Source of the DNA: Pseudoalteromonas lipolytica
GTDB taxonomy: Bacteria > Pseudomonadota > Gammaproteobacteria > Enterobacterales > Alteromonadaceae
DNA length: 64,000 bases
Direction of reading: 5' to 3'
NCBI RefSeq assembly: GCF_001306915.1
Contig: NZ_LJTC01000011.1
Coordinates: forward strand, 103,931 to 167,930
In this document: positions 1 through 8,053 of the stretch, in pieces
Position numbering within the stretch: position 1 is the first letter of the stretch
How the letters are laid out: each line of letters begins with the position of its first letter
Program-made: the position numbers and the translations under genes
Notes under the pieces: generated by a model
What the model was told of the DNA's origin: nothing
The model's input: the letters and a program-made list of their open reading frames with translations, nothing else
The model's database searches: none

Positions 1-1
1 T

Positions 2-1243
2 GTACCAGCAGGCTCTGCAACAACATTGGGTGAAGTAGCAACTAATGGTGAAACCGCAGCAGGTGCAGCAACAGGCACTGTTTATGATGCAGATACACCA
101 GTACAACAACTTGGCCGTTGGGTTGTATTAAAAGAAATTAGTTCATTCACTAATGATCTTGCCTTTTCTAAAGACTTTGGTGACCTGTCTGCCGCATTCG
201 GTTATTACACAGCAAGCACATCTGCAAACGACTGGTGGAGCTTAGGAAACGCTGCTTATCATGTACTTGAAGCAGGCGGTGAGATGTTAAATGACATTGA
301 GTGTAATGCAAGTACTGAAGGTTGTGCATGGAACTACGATATTAACTCGACAGGTGATGCACGCACCAATGCGTTTTACTCAACAGCTCAGTATAAAATC
401 AATGATGCATTCACACTTGATGCAGGTATTCGTTTTGAAAATCACGAAGTAGAATACACTGTAGATGAAGGCCTAGATGGTGTTATTACTAAATCTATCC
501 AGTACGATGAAAGCAAAACATCATGGACAACAGGTATTAACTACTCAATTAATGATGATATGGGTGTATTTGCACGTGTTAACCGTGGTTATAAAATGCC
601 TTATTTCGATGATTTTCGTGATAACTACGGCGCTTACCAAGGCGGCGAAAAGTTAATCAAAGAAGTGACACAGGCTGAATTCGGTTACAAGCTTTTGACC
701 GATAGTACTGATTTTTATGCCACTTTATTCACGAATGAAGTAAAAGGTGACACTTTTGTTCGTCGTCCAGGCGCCCCTGCTGAAATTTTAACAAATGAAG
801 CATACGGTATTGAGCTTGATTACAACTATAACCACGAATCTGGTTTCTCAGTTAACTTAAACTCAACACTGCAAGAAACTGAGATCACAGAAAGCCCGAC
901 CAACGAAGGCAACGAAAGCCAACGTCAGCCAAAATGGCAAGTACGTGTTACACCGAGCTATGACTTTGAAGTCAGCGGCATGTATGCAACTCTATACGGC
1001 ACAATTTCAGCAGTTGATGATCGTTGGGGCGACAACGAAAATACTGTTACATTAGAAGGCTATGAAAAAGTTGACCTAGGTTTAATTATTGAGCCTATGG
1101 AAGGTATTAAAATACAGTTAGCTATTGATAACTTAACTGATGAACAAGGCATTACCGAAGGTGATCCTCGTAATGCTGATGCACCAAATGGCCGTTATAT
1201 TATGCCTCGCACCACGCGTTTAAGCGTAAGTTATGAGTTTTAA
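2..1243 (+). CDS. TonB-dependent receptor, C-terminal part (5' end outside window)
   Basis: This is the 3' portion of an outer-membrane TonB-dependent receptor. The reading frame is open to the window edge, so the gene begins upstream; a TTG at 26 is internal, not a start. The protein shows alternating amphipathic beta-strands of a 22-strand barrel, for example around FARVNRGYKMPYFDDF, and it ends in LSVSYEF. A terminal phenylalanine after a short strand is the usual outer-membrane barrel signature. The motif VDLGLIIEPMEGIKIQLAIDNLTDE is replaced here only by its key part, AIDNLTDE, which is typical of the last strands of this family. The substrate cannot be deduced because the plug domain is missing. 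It is followed by an intrinsic terminator and by a convergent gene. Confidence 0.9.
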   Translation, partial: VPAGSATTLGEVATNGETAAGAATGTVYDADTPVQQLGRWVVLKEISSFTNDLAFSKDFGDLSAAFGYYTASTSANDWWSLGNAAYHVLEAGGEMLNDIECNASTEGCAWNYDINSTGDARTNAFYSTAQYKINDAFTLDAGIRFENHEVEYTVDEGLDGVITKSIQYDESKTSWTTGINYSINDDMGVFARVNRGYKMPYFDDFRDNYGAYQGGEKLIKEVTQAEFGYKLLTDSTDFYATLFTNEVKGDTFVRRPGAPAEILTNEAYGIELDYNYNHESGFSVNLNSTLQETEITESPTNEGNESQRQPKWQVRVTPSYDFEVSGMYATLYGTISAVDDRWGDNENTVTLEGYEKVDLGLIIEPMEGIKIQLAIDNLTDEQGITEGDPRNADAPNGRYIMPRTTRLSVSYEF

Positions 1244-1283
1244 ACTCTCCTAAAATCCCTTGGTTGTAAGTCAATCAATACCC

Positions 1284-1316
1284 AAGCCACAGTGTTTTAC
1301 AACCTGTGGCTTTTTT
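1284..1316 (+). terminator. Intrinsic terminator after the TonB receptor gene
   Basis: A 9-bp perfect stem, AAGCCACAG at 1284-1292 and CTGTGGCTT at 1304-1312, encloses an 11-nt loop and runs into six T residues (1311-1316). It lies about 40 bp after the receptor stop codon. The T tract is only on the plus-strand side. Confidence 0.85.
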
Positions 1317-1920
1317 ATTTGACTATTAAGCGCAACACGTGATCTGCTATAGACTTATGCGATTCAAAGGTTAAATGCACTCCCTCTTGCAGGCAAGGAG
1401 TGGCTAAAGAAGTTAAATCTAGAAACAAAGCCTGCTGCTTCGCACACACTTCAGAAAAAGCTAGCTTTAGCTCACCACATTTAGCATTCGCTCCTGCATA
1501 AATAGATTTATACGCGCCAACCTCATACACCGCTGGCGGGCTTAAAATTATTATTTTGGGTAATTCACGGTGCCGATAATAGTTTTTTATATCTAAAATA
1601 AGTGCTTCTAGTGCGTTGGCAATATCAGCAGCCGACAGTGCAAAACGGCGCTTTAAATCATTCGTGCCGAGCTGAATAACAATCACATCTAAATGATAAG
1701 CCGCTAGGTAAGGCTCTAGGTATTTAATGCCCAGTTTATTACCACTAAAAGGTGGGTCGTTCACCAGTGTACGATTGGGCTGGCCGGCTTCAATAACTTG
1801 ATAGCCGGCACCTAATTTAATACCCAGTAAACTAGGCCAGCGCTCATCGGCTGCAAAGCGTTTACCATCGACCGGCGAAATGCCATAAGTGTTTGAATCA
1901 CCGAAACATAAGATATTCAT
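1315..1920 (-). CDS. SGNH/GDSL-family hydrolase (esterase or lysophospholipase-like)
   Basis: A 201-residue SGNH hydrolase without a signal peptide. The start chosen is the ATG at 1920 (MNILCFGDSNTYG), because the block I motif GDSN with its nucleophilic serine then falls at residues 7-10 as usual. Upstream in-frame codons would add 43 unrelated residues that overlap the next gene. The block III motif GTND is present, and a C-terminal GVHLTF carries the probable catalytic histidine, although the aspartate normally preceding it is not in the standard place. The start codon overlaps the stop of the upstream DsrE-like gene by one base (TAATG), so the two are co-transcribed and probably translationally coupled. 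The natural ester substrate is unknown. Confidence 0.85.
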   Translation of the reverse strand: MNILCFGDSNTYGISPVDGKRFAADERWPSLLGIKLGAGYQVIEAGQPNRTLVNDPPFSGNKLGIKYLEPYLAAYHLDVIVIQLGTNDLKRRFALSAADIANALEALILDIKNYYRHRELPKIIILSPPAVYEVGAYKSIYAGANAKCGELKLAFSEVCAKQQALFLDLTSLATPCLQEGVHLTFESHKSIADHVLRLIVK

Positions 1921-2444
1921 TAGAATGGATTCAGTGTGTAACCTTGTTGCTGCAACTGTGCATGAGCGGTCATCGCCGATAACGCCATTTGCACACCAGG
2001 AATAAGCTGTTGCTGTTTTACCTTCATGTGCGTTGCAGACTGCCCACACACATAAACAACGGTATTATGCGCTAACAATTGAGAGATCAATTGCTGATTT
2101 TTATTGTCACTGGCAAAGCGCTGTTTATAAAAACTGTTTTCCAGTACATCAACACTTGCGCCACCATGCACAACCAAAGCAAGTTGAATGTTCTCAGGCT
2201 TCACACCATGGGCTATGTGCATATTAATGAACCGTGCTAATGAGTTCATATTGTTATTCTGCGCCCCTTTTTCTGCCGCATCAGCTACATCAAATGCCAC
2301 TTTAAAAACCGTTTGTTCAGAGATTTCTGCATGGTTTGGCACGTCATAATAATAACCAAAACCTTTGATCGCGGGCTCAGCTTGCTCTGCATGACTAAAC
2401 GAAGATAACAAGGCTAAAGAAAAACCTAACAGTGTTGATTTCAT
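1920..2444 (-). CDS. DsrE/DsrF-like family periplasmic protein
   Basis: A 174-residue protein with an N-terminal signal peptide (MKSTLLGFSLALLSSFSHA, cleavage likely after HA). The mature part resembles the DsrE/F family, a small sulfur-relay related alpha/beta fold: it has a central VVHGGAS segment and a later strand VVYVCGQSA with a cysteine in the position often used by the family. Exported versions of this fold occur widely in marine gammaproteobacteria, with no defined function. It is the upstream partner of the SGNH hydrolase in a two-gene unit. Confidence 0.75.
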   Translation of the reverse strand: MKSTLLGFSLALLSSFSHAEQAEPAIKGFGYYYDVPNHAEISEQTVFKVAFDVADAAEKGAQNNNMNSLARFINMHIAHGVKPENIQLALVVHGGASVDVLENSFYKQRFASDNKNQQLISQLLAHNTVVYVCGQSATHMKVKQQQLIPGVQMALSAMTAHAQLQQQGYTLNPF

Positions 2445-2491
2445 AAAAGTTCCTGTTGCTTTTTACTCTAGCCTACCTTGTTTAAACGCGT

Positions 2492-2956
2492 TTAACTAGC
2501 ATCAATATGTTGATGTGCTTTGAAGGTCATGCCTAAGTAATTAAAGGTGTTTTTAAACATCTCGATAAACGCGTTAGGTGCGTGAGCAGACCCTGCATTT
2601 GAGAGCAATGAAAACTGCTTTTCACGCAGTGTTCTCAGTTTTGGCCTGAGTGCGTCATCATCCATGTAGTCAGTGATCCGGTCTAAAAATGCTTTAAACT
2701 GCGGTGTGGTGTTATACCAATACACTGGCGATGCCAGTACCCAGTGTTGATAATTCAACAGCGCTTCAAATACCGCATAAAAATCATCATTTTTATATTG
2801 CTTATCGTAGCAATATGGCGAAATAACATAGTCATCTAGACATACTACATCGCCGCCATATTGGGTTTTATAATCATTAACTTGTAAGCTCGTGTTACCC
2901 GTTTTTCGTGCACTTGAATAAATAATTACCGTGTTTGTTGTTGGTTTTTGTTGCAT
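2492..2956 (-). CDS. Flavodoxin-fold NAD(P)H-dependent oxidoreductase, SoxR-type promoter
   Basis: A 154-residue protein of the NADPH-dependent FMN reductase / flavodoxin-like family. The phosphate-binding loop SSARKTGNTS lies near the N-terminus, and ASPVYWYNTTPQFKAFLDRI is the conserved flavin-edge segment. The ATG at 2956 was chosen over a GTG at 2965 because AAGGAG sits 8 bases before it. A perfectly placed SoxR-type promoter lies directly upstream, and a soxR fragment is divergent. This indicates a member of a SoxR regulon, likely reducing quinones, flavins or redox-cycling compounds. The family call is firm; the substrate is not known. Confidence 0.85.
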   Translation of the reverse strand: MQQKPTTNTVIIYSSARKTGNTSLQVNDYKTQYGGDVVCLDDYVISPYCYDKQYKNDDFYAVFEALLNYQHWVLASPVYWYNTTPQFKAFLDRITDYMDDDALRPKLRTLREKQFSLLSNAGSAHAPNAFIEMFKNTFNYLGMTFKAHQHIDAS

Positions 2957-2985
2957 GACTATCACTCCTTTTTTATGATGTGTGC

Positions 2986-3016
2986 AGCGTAAAACCTCAA
3001 GCTAACTTTAGGTCAA
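2986..3016 (-). promoter_or_regulatory. SoxR-dependent promoter with SoxR box (left copy)
   Basis: CCTCAAGCTAACTTTAGG at 2995-3012 matches the SoxR operator (CCTCAAG-N4-CTTGAGG type) with one mismatch per side. Read toward the oxidoreductase gene, a -35 element TTGACC (3016-3011) and a -10 element TACGCT (2991-2986) are separated by 19 bp. This over-long spacer is the hallmark of MerR-family activated promoters, and the operator lies inside it. Confidence 0.75.
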
Positions 3017-3154
3017 CACCTTGGAGCAAATTATGTCAGATAAAAAACTTATTGATGCAAACCTAGCGGTTGGCTTTGTGGCAAAACGCAGTGGCGTAAA
3101 AGTTTCGACCTTGCATTTTTATGAGTCAAAAGGGCTTATTCGCAGCTGGCGTAA
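2994..3154 (+). repeat. 161-bp direct repeat, left copy (SoxR box plus soxR codons 1-40)
   Basis: This segment matches 26264-26424 without gaps; reading both copies by eye I see only a handful of mismatches. It begins exactly at the edge of the SoxR box and ends inside soxR codon 41. The two copies bracket the whole accessory island. Confidence 0.9.
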
Positions 3155-3182
3155 AAAAGCTGCGCAAACCAACTACGGTTAA
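3033..3182 (+). pseudogene. soxR: Truncated soxR remnant (49 codons)
   Basis: This is the 5' end of soxR. Codons 1-40 match the intact gene at 26303. The frame then skips 18 codons (residues 41-58, part of the DNA-binding wing) and resumes at KAAQT (residues 60-64) before a new stop. The dimerisation helix and the four iron-sulfur cysteines are absent. It retains the ribosome binding site GGAG and could yield a 49-residue peptide, but it cannot act as SoxR. Confidence 0.85.
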
Positions 3183-3268
3183 ATGTAGTCAAACACTCAT
3201 CATTTGAAATGCGTGCTTGTTTGTTTTTAGGTTTTTAAGGAGTTACTTTTAAAGCTTATAAGTGAATA

Positions 3269-4117
3269 TTAAAAATAGGTTCCTTCGATTAAAAAGCGAG
3301 GTAGTGAATCACTTTCAACCGTTACAGTATTACCCATATCTCGCCACATACATGCCATGCCCAACAGTTGAAGAGGTAAAAATGATTCAACTGGGACAGT
3401 GTCTGGATCACTTGCATTTATCCAATATTTTTCTTGTAGCTGAACATTTTTTGCAAGCGTTTCATTGAAGTCAAACCCAATGTCGGTGGTGAGTGCTGCA
3501 AACGTTTCTAAATACCCCATTGCTATGCCTAATGCCCAATCGTTACCTTGATCTACTGCCATTTTCATACACTGGTTGAGTAACGATGGATAATTATCTT
3601 GCCTGTGATGGAAAGCTTGAAATACTTCGACTAACTTATATGAAACAGGCCCTGCTTTTGTGGCACTTTGTTTCATAATTTCAACGGGGAAGTTCGCTAA
3701 GCTATCCATACTTTCAGAATCGCGCGTGATCACAGCTAAAAAATAGGCATCAAGCCACTCCTCGGGGTTTGCATAACCCGCTTCGAGCATACCTTTACCG
3801 TTCCAAGTCACTGCAGGTAAATCGAATATCTTAAACATTATGTCTTGCTCGGGATGCTCTGCGAGCTTTAAAAAAGCTGCGTACATTTTAGATGCATAGC
3901 GTAAACCTGATGCAGACTCTTTTTCTATTTCATTGGTTTGGACTTCCCAAGTGAGCCAACGTGAAAAACTAATATATAAATTTGAAAAGCTTAACAAATT
4001 ATCTCTTCGCTTTATTATATTTGTAGGAATTTTTTTCATTCTTCTCTTTGGAGATTCTAGCCATTCGTCAAGAGGTATACTTTCAAACTTAGATTTGTAA
4101 ATTCTTTCTATTTTCAT
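3269..4117 (-). CDS. Putative Imm49-like immunity protein, copy A
   Basis: A 282-residue helical, cytoplasmic-looking protein without signal peptide or membrane segments. I tentatively place it in the Imm49 immunity family from its length, helical repeats and position after a toxin tail; a profile search is needed for certainty. Its paralogue at 5985-6827 is almost identical from about residue 60 onward but differs in the first 55 residues and around residues 95-125. It directly follows a short C-terminal toxin remnant (4139-4219), the position expected for the cognate immunity gene. The next gene upstream is a GAD-like/DUF1851 immunity gene. Confidence 0.6.
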   Translation of the reverse strand: MKIERIYKSKFESIPLDEWLESPKRRMKKIPTNIIKRRDNLLSFSNLYISFSRWLTWEVQTNEIEKESASGLRYASKMYAAFLKLAEHPEQDIMFKIFDLPAVTWNGKGMLEAGYANPEEWLDAYFLAVITRDSESMDSLANFPVEIMKQSATKAGPVSYKLVEVFQAFHHRQDNYPSLLNQCMKMAVDQGNDWALGIAMGYLETFAALTTDIGFDFNETLAKNVQLQEKYWINASDPDTVPVESFLPLQLLGMACMWRDMGNTVTVESDSLPRFLIEGTYF

Positions 4118-4138
4118 TTGTTAACCTATTAACTCCCT

Positions 4139-4219
4139 TTAATCGATATCAAATTCTGAAAATTTAACTTCACTAACAGAAGAGTTATTATTTGTTATAG
4201 GGCCCCAATATATAAATAT
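4139..4219 (-). pseudogene. Toxin C-terminal tail remnant before the Imm49-like gene, copy A
   Basis: An open frame with no start reads YWGPITNNNSSVSEVKFSEF and ends 21 bp before the Imm49-like start. Copy B (6851-6928) has the same tail with small changes. It is probably the last 26 codons of a lost toxin gene; the family is not recognised. Confidence 0.5.
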
Positions 4220-4312
4220 TTAATATCATTAGCACTCGATGAAATAGCTTGTTTAATTCACCAAGGTGATACTCTATTGATTACTTACTTGAAGTGATTA
4301 ACCGCTACAGCG

Positions 4313-4999
4313 TTACTTCTTATGTAGTTCATTAGACATAGCGACAATATCAGCCATTATGCGTTTCTCGCCCAATTCAGCGAGAAAATTCAAATGCTCA
4401 ATCGCTTTTACTTTCTGCAAATTTTCAAGCTTATTCACACCACCAAGAGCCAACGCAGGAACGAACGCATACATTTCATCGGCTTCTAATGGGCCTAGGT
4501 TTTTTAATGCTTGCTCAAACAAAGGTTTTTCGTTAATGTCTTTTTGATCAAATGACTCTTTACTTTGAACTGCAAAAAATAAGTCAATTGAACGTTCCTC
4601 CCCTCGCTCCTTTAATTTTTCAGAGTAATCTGTAGGGAAAATCATGCCAAAGTTTGAATTAACATCTATACTCTGACCTGATGTCTTCCCCCAAACAATT
4701 AAATCTCCAAAGGCACCGCGGCCAATAACATAATATTTATCTAACCCGTTTTTTTCACGTTCAGCGAATTCGGTGCCTTCAAGCCAAGTTTGTAAAATTT
4801 CATGGTAATCCTGCGGGTTAACCATCCAAAAAATACCATCACCCCAGCCACTAAAACCATACTGTTGCCAGTATTCCAATAAGCGCTCAGGGAGCTTATC
4901 TTTAAAAAAGTCAAGTGTCTCTTGTGTTGGCATTGTCGCTTTTATCGCGGGACCAAATCCCGCATAATTGTAAAAGTTATCGAAAAATTTATTCATCAT
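4313..4999 (-). CDS. GAD-like/DUF1851 (Tdi1-type) T6SS immunity protein, copy A
   Basis: A 228-residue cytoplasmic protein with an N-terminal GAD-like domain (residues about 1-110, with LPERLLEYWQQYGF and the YYVIGRGAFGDLIVWG strand pair) and a C-terminal DUF1851 domain (residues about 150-225, with LGPLEADEMYAFVPALALGG). This two-domain layout is that of Tdi1, the immunity protein for the Tde1 (Ntox15) DNase of Agrobacterium T6SS. Four relatives occur in the window (7025, 19498, 23523). Its start overlaps the 3' end of the upstream YezG-like gene by 11 bp. It probably binds a cytoplasmic nuclease toxin, which is not preserved next to it. Confidence 0.85.
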   Translation of the reverse strand: MMNKFFDNFYNYAGFGPAIKATMPTQETLDFFKDKLPERLLEYWQQYGFSGWGDGIFWMVNPQDYHEILQTWLEGTEFAEREKNGLDKYYVIGRGAFGDLIVWGKTSGQSIDVNSNFGMIFPTDYSEKLKERGEERSIDLFFAVQSKESFDQKDINEKPLFEQALKNLGPLEADEMYAFVPALALGGVNKLENLQKVKAIEHLNFLAELGEKRIMADIVAMSNELHKK

Positions 5000-5333
5000 T
5001 CAGTCGCTCTATTTCATCTGCCAATTCTTGACCCCATGAAAAATCAATATTGAATTCACCTGTTGGCTTTAGATTAAATACAGCACGATTCCACTTGTTC
5101 GAATCATTTTCAGTCATAATTTCATGCAGTTCTTCAAAGCTATCAAATAATGTATGTTTGATTCTAAATTGAATACTGGGCTTATCATTTTCATTCTTCG
5201 CGTACAGTCCTTTAAACTTAGTTGAATCTCCATAATATTCGACATACAAGCAAGCTTCTGTCCATTCATCTTGAATTTTTCCAAAAATATCTTCGGCTAT
5301 TGATTGATATATATCATTTATTGTATTTGCCAT
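4989..5333 (-). CDS. YezG-family (DUF600) immunity protein, copy A
   Basis: A 114-residue protein of the YezG/DUF600 family, whose members neutralise non-specific endonuclease toxins such as YeeF of Bacillus. Recognisable features are the N-terminal DIYQSIAEDIF helix, the EWTEACLYVEYYGD strand and the C-terminal NKWNRAVFNLKPTGEFNIDF segment. It lies 14 bp after a 31-codon tail of the matching endonuclease (5348-5443), which is otherwise lost. The last 45 residues are nearly identical to copy B (7701), while the N-terminal half differs strongly, which is typical of mosaic immunity genes. Confidence 0.85.
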   Translation of the reverse strand: MANTINDIYQSIAEDIFGKIQDEWTEACLYVEYYGDSTKFKGLYAKNENDKPSIQFRIKHTLFDSFEELHEIMTENDSNKWNRAVFNLKPTGEFNIDFSWGQELADEIERLNDE

Positions 5334-5347
5334 AATTAACCTTCAAG

Positions 5348-5443
5348 TTAAATCTTAAAATTTACAGTATCTAACTCGTCATCAACTTTGTGCTCAACTA
5401 CGAAATTGTAAGGTTTCTTACGTATTCTTATAGCAGCTAGCAT
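5348..5443 (-). pseudogene. C-terminal tail of a lost endonuclease toxin
   Basis: A 31-codon open frame includes RIRKKPYNFVVEHKVDDELD and stops just before the YezG-like gene. The pattern of a charged strand, KP turn, hydrophobic strand and VDDE aligns by eye with the ends of the endonuclease toxins at 8054 and 15262. A sister copy lies at 20352-20447. Confidence 0.55.
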
Positions 5444-5470
5444 CAATCCAGCCGCAGGCTATTCCTCCAC

Positions 5471-5908
5471 CTATAAACGGTGACACTCAAGTGGAGAAAA
5501 ATCTGTATTTTCAATCTTAATTGAACAATTCATATTAACTACATTCTGACCCAACAAAGAGAGTTCTAAATCAAATGTCAGAGTTTGTGAATTAACATTC
5601 AGATTGTAGATATCTAAAAATGTTAATTTTTTAAAATCATGTGTCACCTTTAACGCTTCATCATACACGTTACATATATTCTTTCGTTTGATAAGCGCAT
5701 TACTACCCGCTTCTAAAATCTCTAGTCTTAAACAAGGGAACTCGCTATCAGGATGAAACTTAAGCCAACGAAACAAATTGTCATTGACCCTTTCTACATT
5801 CATCTCAATAACATCAAGGCTAACATACGTTTTGTCATCATCACTTAAAGCGTCAGTACAAGAAAAAGTAAAAATCAAACAAATGCTAATAATCAATTGT
5901 TTCATCAT
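5471..5908 (-). CDS. Putative secreted or lipoprotein immunity protein
   Basis: A 145-residue protein with an N-terminal signal sequence (MMKQLIISICLIFTFSC) and a cysteine at its end; the lipobox is non-ideal because position -3 is threonine. The mature part is a predicted beta-rich domain with two further cysteines (in NICNVYDE and LECHRL) that could form a disulfide. I do not recognise the family. Its export signal and its place among immunity genes suggest protection against a periplasmic toxin. A decayed second copy lies at 20463-20880. A second ATG three bases downstream is an equally good start. Confidence 0.6.
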   Translation of the reverse strand: MMKQLIISICLIFTFSCTDALSDDDKTYVSLDVIEMNVERVNDNLFRWLKFHPDSEFPCLRLEILEAGSNALIKRKNICNVYDEALKVTHDFKKLTFLDIYNLNVNSQTLTFDLELSLLGQNVVNMNCSIKIENTDFSPLECHRL

Positions 5909-5984
5909 ACACCTAAGTATTTATTTAATACGTGCCTAGTTTTTAGGTTTTTAAGTCGTTACTTTTAAAGCTTATAAGTGAATA

Positions 5985-6827
5985 TTAAAAATAGGTTCCT
6001 TCGATTAAAAAGCGAGGTAGTGAATCACTTTCAACCGTTACAGTATTACCCATATCTCGCCACATACATGCCATGCCCAACAGTTGAAGAGGTAAAAATG
6101 ATTCAACTGGGTCAGTGTCTGGACCACTTGCATTTATCCAATATTTTTCTTGTAGCTGAATATTTTTTGCAAGCGTTTCATTGAAGTCAAACCCAATGTC
6201 GGTGGTGAGTGCTGCAAACGTTTCTAAATACCCCATTGCTATGCCCAGTGCCCAATCGTTACCTTGATCTACTGCCACTTTCATACACTGGTTGAGTAAC
6301 GATGGATAATTATCTTGCCTGTGATGGAAAGCTTGAAATACTTCGACTAACTTATATGAAACAGGCCCTGCTTTTGTGGCACTTTGTTTCATAATTTCAA
6401 CGGGGAAGTTCGCTAAGCTATCCATACTTTCAGAATCGCGCGTGATCACAGCTAAAAAATAGGCATCAAGCCACTGACTTGGGTGAGCACGACCATCTTC
6501 TAACATTCCTAGCCCATTCCAAGTCACTGCAGGTAAATCGAATATCTTAAACGTAAAGTCTTGCTCGGGATGCTCTGCGAGCTTCAAAAAAGCCGCGTAC
6601 ATTTTTGCAGCATAGCGCAAACCTGTTGCAGATTCTCTTTCTATTTTATTGGTTTGGACTTCCCAAGTGAGCCAACGCGCTAATGACAAAAACTGTTTTG
6701 GAAAAGCAATTAAATTGTCTCTTCGTATTGTTATAGCTTGATTAATTCTGCCTATCATTTTTCGTGGAAAAGCAAGCCTACCATTAACCTGATTTAAATC
6801 TGTATTAAACTCTCTATCAACTTTCAT
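5985..6827 (-). CDS. Putative Imm49-like immunity protein, copy B
   Basis: A 280-residue paralogue of the protein at 3269-4117. I chose the ATG at 6827 (MKVDREF), because copy A also starts with MK and a GGGA motif lies 7 bases before; a second ATG at 6839 is possible. From RWLTWEVQTN onward it is nearly identical to copy A, except for a short segment around residues 105-125. The divergent first 55 residues may carry binding specificity. It follows a toxin tail at 6851-6928. Confidence 0.6.
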   Translation of the reverse strand: MKVDREFNTDLNQVNGRLAFPRKMIGRINQAITIRRDNLIAFPKQFLSLARWLTWEVQTNKIERESATGLRYAAKMYAAFLKLAEHPEQDFTFKIFDLPAVTWNGLGMLEDGRAHPSQWLDAYFLAVITRDSESMDSLANFPVEIMKQSATKAGPVSYKLVEVFQAFHHRQDNYPSLLNQCMKVAVDQGNDWALGIAMGYLETFAALTTDIGFDFNETLAKNIQLQEKYWINASGPDTDPVESFLPLQLLGMACMWRDMGNTVTVESDSLPRFLIEGTYF

Positions 6828-6850
6828 TAATTGTCCCATAGCATTTAAAT

Positions 6851-6928
6851 TTAAATATCAAACTCAGAGATTCTAACTTCACTAACAGAAGAGTTATTAT
6901 TTGTTATAGGGTCCCAATATATAAATAT
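6851..6928 (-). pseudogene. Toxin C-terminal tail remnant before the Imm49-like gene, copy B
   Basis: The open frame YWDPITNNNSSVSEVRISEF ends 23 bp before the Imm49-like start. It is the same lost toxin end as at 4139-4219, with conservative changes. No start codon or upstream domain remains. Confidence 0.5.
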
Positions 6929-7024
6929 TTAATGTCATTAGCACTCGATGAAATAGCTTATTTAATTCACCAAGGTGATACTCAATTGATTATGACTAAA
7001 TCAAAGTGATTAACCGCTACAGCG

Positions 7025-7711
7025 TTACTTCTTATGTAGTTCATTAGACATAGCGACAATATCAGCCATTATGCGTTTCTCGCCCAATTCAGCGAGAAAA
7101 TTCAAATGCTCAATCGCTTTTACTTTCTGCAAATTTTCAAGCTTATTCACACCACCAAGAGCCAACGCAGGAACGAACGCATACATTTCATCGGCTTCTA
7201 ATGGGCCTAGGTTTTTTAGTGCACGCTCAAACAAAGGCTTTTCGTTAATGTCTTTTTGATCAAATGACTCTTTTCTTCGAACTGCAAAAAATAAGTCAAT
7301 TGAACGTTCCTCCCCTCGCTCCTTTAATTTTTCAGAGTAATCTGTTGGAAAAATCATTCCAAAGTTTGAATTAACATCTATACTCTGACCTGATGTTTTC
7401 CCCCAAATAAGTAAATTTCCAAAAGCACCGCGACCAATTACATAATATTTATCAACTCCATTGTTTTCGCGTTCAGCGAATTCGGTACCCTCAAGCCAAG
7501 TTTGTAAAATTTCATGGTAATCCTGTGGGTTAACAATCCAAAAAATGCCATTACCCCAGCCACAAAAACCATACTCTTGCCAGTATTCCAATAAGCGCTC
7601 AGGGAGCTTATCTTTAAAAAAGTCAAGTGTCTCTTGTGTTGGCATTGTCGCTTTTATCGCGGGGCCAAAGCCTTTAAAATTGTAAAAGTTATCGAAAAAT
7701 TTATTCGTCAT
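7025..7711 (-). CDS. GAD-like/DUF1851 (Tdi1-type) T6SS immunity protein, copy B
   Basis: A 228-residue protein with the same GAD-like plus DUF1851 layout as the copy at 4313. The C-terminal 60 residues are almost unchanged, while scattered substitutions occur in the GAD-like half (for example WGNGIFWIVNP against WGDGIFWMVNP). The start overlaps the upstream YezG-like gene by 11 bp, as in copy A, so the pair is translated as a unit. It is expected to act in the cytoplasm against a nuclease toxin. Confidence 0.85.
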   Translation of the reverse strand: MTNKFFDNFYNFKGFGPAIKATMPTQETLDFFKDKLPERLLEYWQEYGFCGWGNGIFWIVNPQDYHEILQTWLEGTEFAERENNGVDKYYVIGRGAFGNLLIWGKTSGQSIDVNSNFGMIFPTDYSEKLKERGEERSIDLFFAVRRKESFDQKDINEKPLFERALKNLGPLEADEMYAFVPALALGGVNKLENLQKVKAIEHLNFLAELGEKRIMADIVAMSNELHKK

Positions 7712-8048
7712 TTAACCATTCTATTTCATCTGCCAATTCTTGATCCCATGAAAAATCAATATTGAATTCACCTGTTGGCTTCAAATAAAATACAGCACGA
7801 TTCCACTTGTTCGAATCATTTTCAGTTGTAATTTCATGGAGCTGCTGAAAATCATTTACAATTTTTCTATCAAAATTTCTAAACTTAAATGAAGTAAAAT
7901 CTGTATTTTTTTGATGAAAGCCGCCTTTCATCTTAAGTGCATCATCTCCATAATACTCTACTTCAATTACAGCTTTTGACCATTCTTGCCTGCCTATATT
8001 TACTAACATATTTTGTGCGACACTGTTATATATATCATCAACGTTCAT
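7701..8048 (-). CDS. YezG-family (DUF600) immunity protein, copy B
   Basis: A 115-residue YezG-type protein that starts only 5 bp after the end of an endonuclease toxin fragment (8054-8347), the classical toxin-immunity arrangement. The segment NKWNRAVFYLKPTGEFNIDF is shared with copy A, and the first 65 residues are diverged. This intact immunity next to a toxin reduced to its C-terminal 97 residues suggests the immunity is kept under selection while the toxin decays. Confidence 0.85.
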   Translation of the reverse strand: MNVDDIYNSVAQNMLVNIGRQEWSKAVIEVEYYGDDALKMKGGFHQKNTDFTSFKFRNFDRKIVNDFQQLHEITTENDSNKWNRAVFYLKPTGEFNIDFSWDQELADEIEWLNDE

Positions 8049-8053
8049 TTAAT

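Larger units (their letters stand above)
3224..5130. repeat. Duplicated immunity block, copy A
   Basis: This block (Imm49-like gene, toxin tail, GAD-like/DUF1851 gene and the 3' half of a YezG-like gene) recurs at about 5939-7840. Long stretches are nearly identical, including noncoding sequence around 4166-4330. The N-terminal parts of the Imm49-like and YezG-like genes differ between copies. A third, shorter relative lies at 19470-20880. Boundaries are approximate. Confidence 0.8.
5939..7840. repeat. Duplicated immunity block, copy B
   Basis: This is the counterpart of 3224-5130, starting at the shared sequence TTTTTAGGTTTTTAAG. It keeps gene order and orientation. The differences are clustered, not spread evenly, which points to recombination with divergent alleles instead of simple duplication. 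Confidence 0.8.

Noticed and set aside
1921..2049. 43-residue N-terminal extension of the SGNH hydrolase
   Set aside because: It is antisense-free but overlaps the DsrE-like coding region and shows no family similarity; the GDSN motif requires the ATG at 1920.
3262..3468. Plus-strand open frame, repeated at 5978-6184
   Set aside because: It lies antisense to the Imm49-like genes and its conservation follows from the duplication of those genes.
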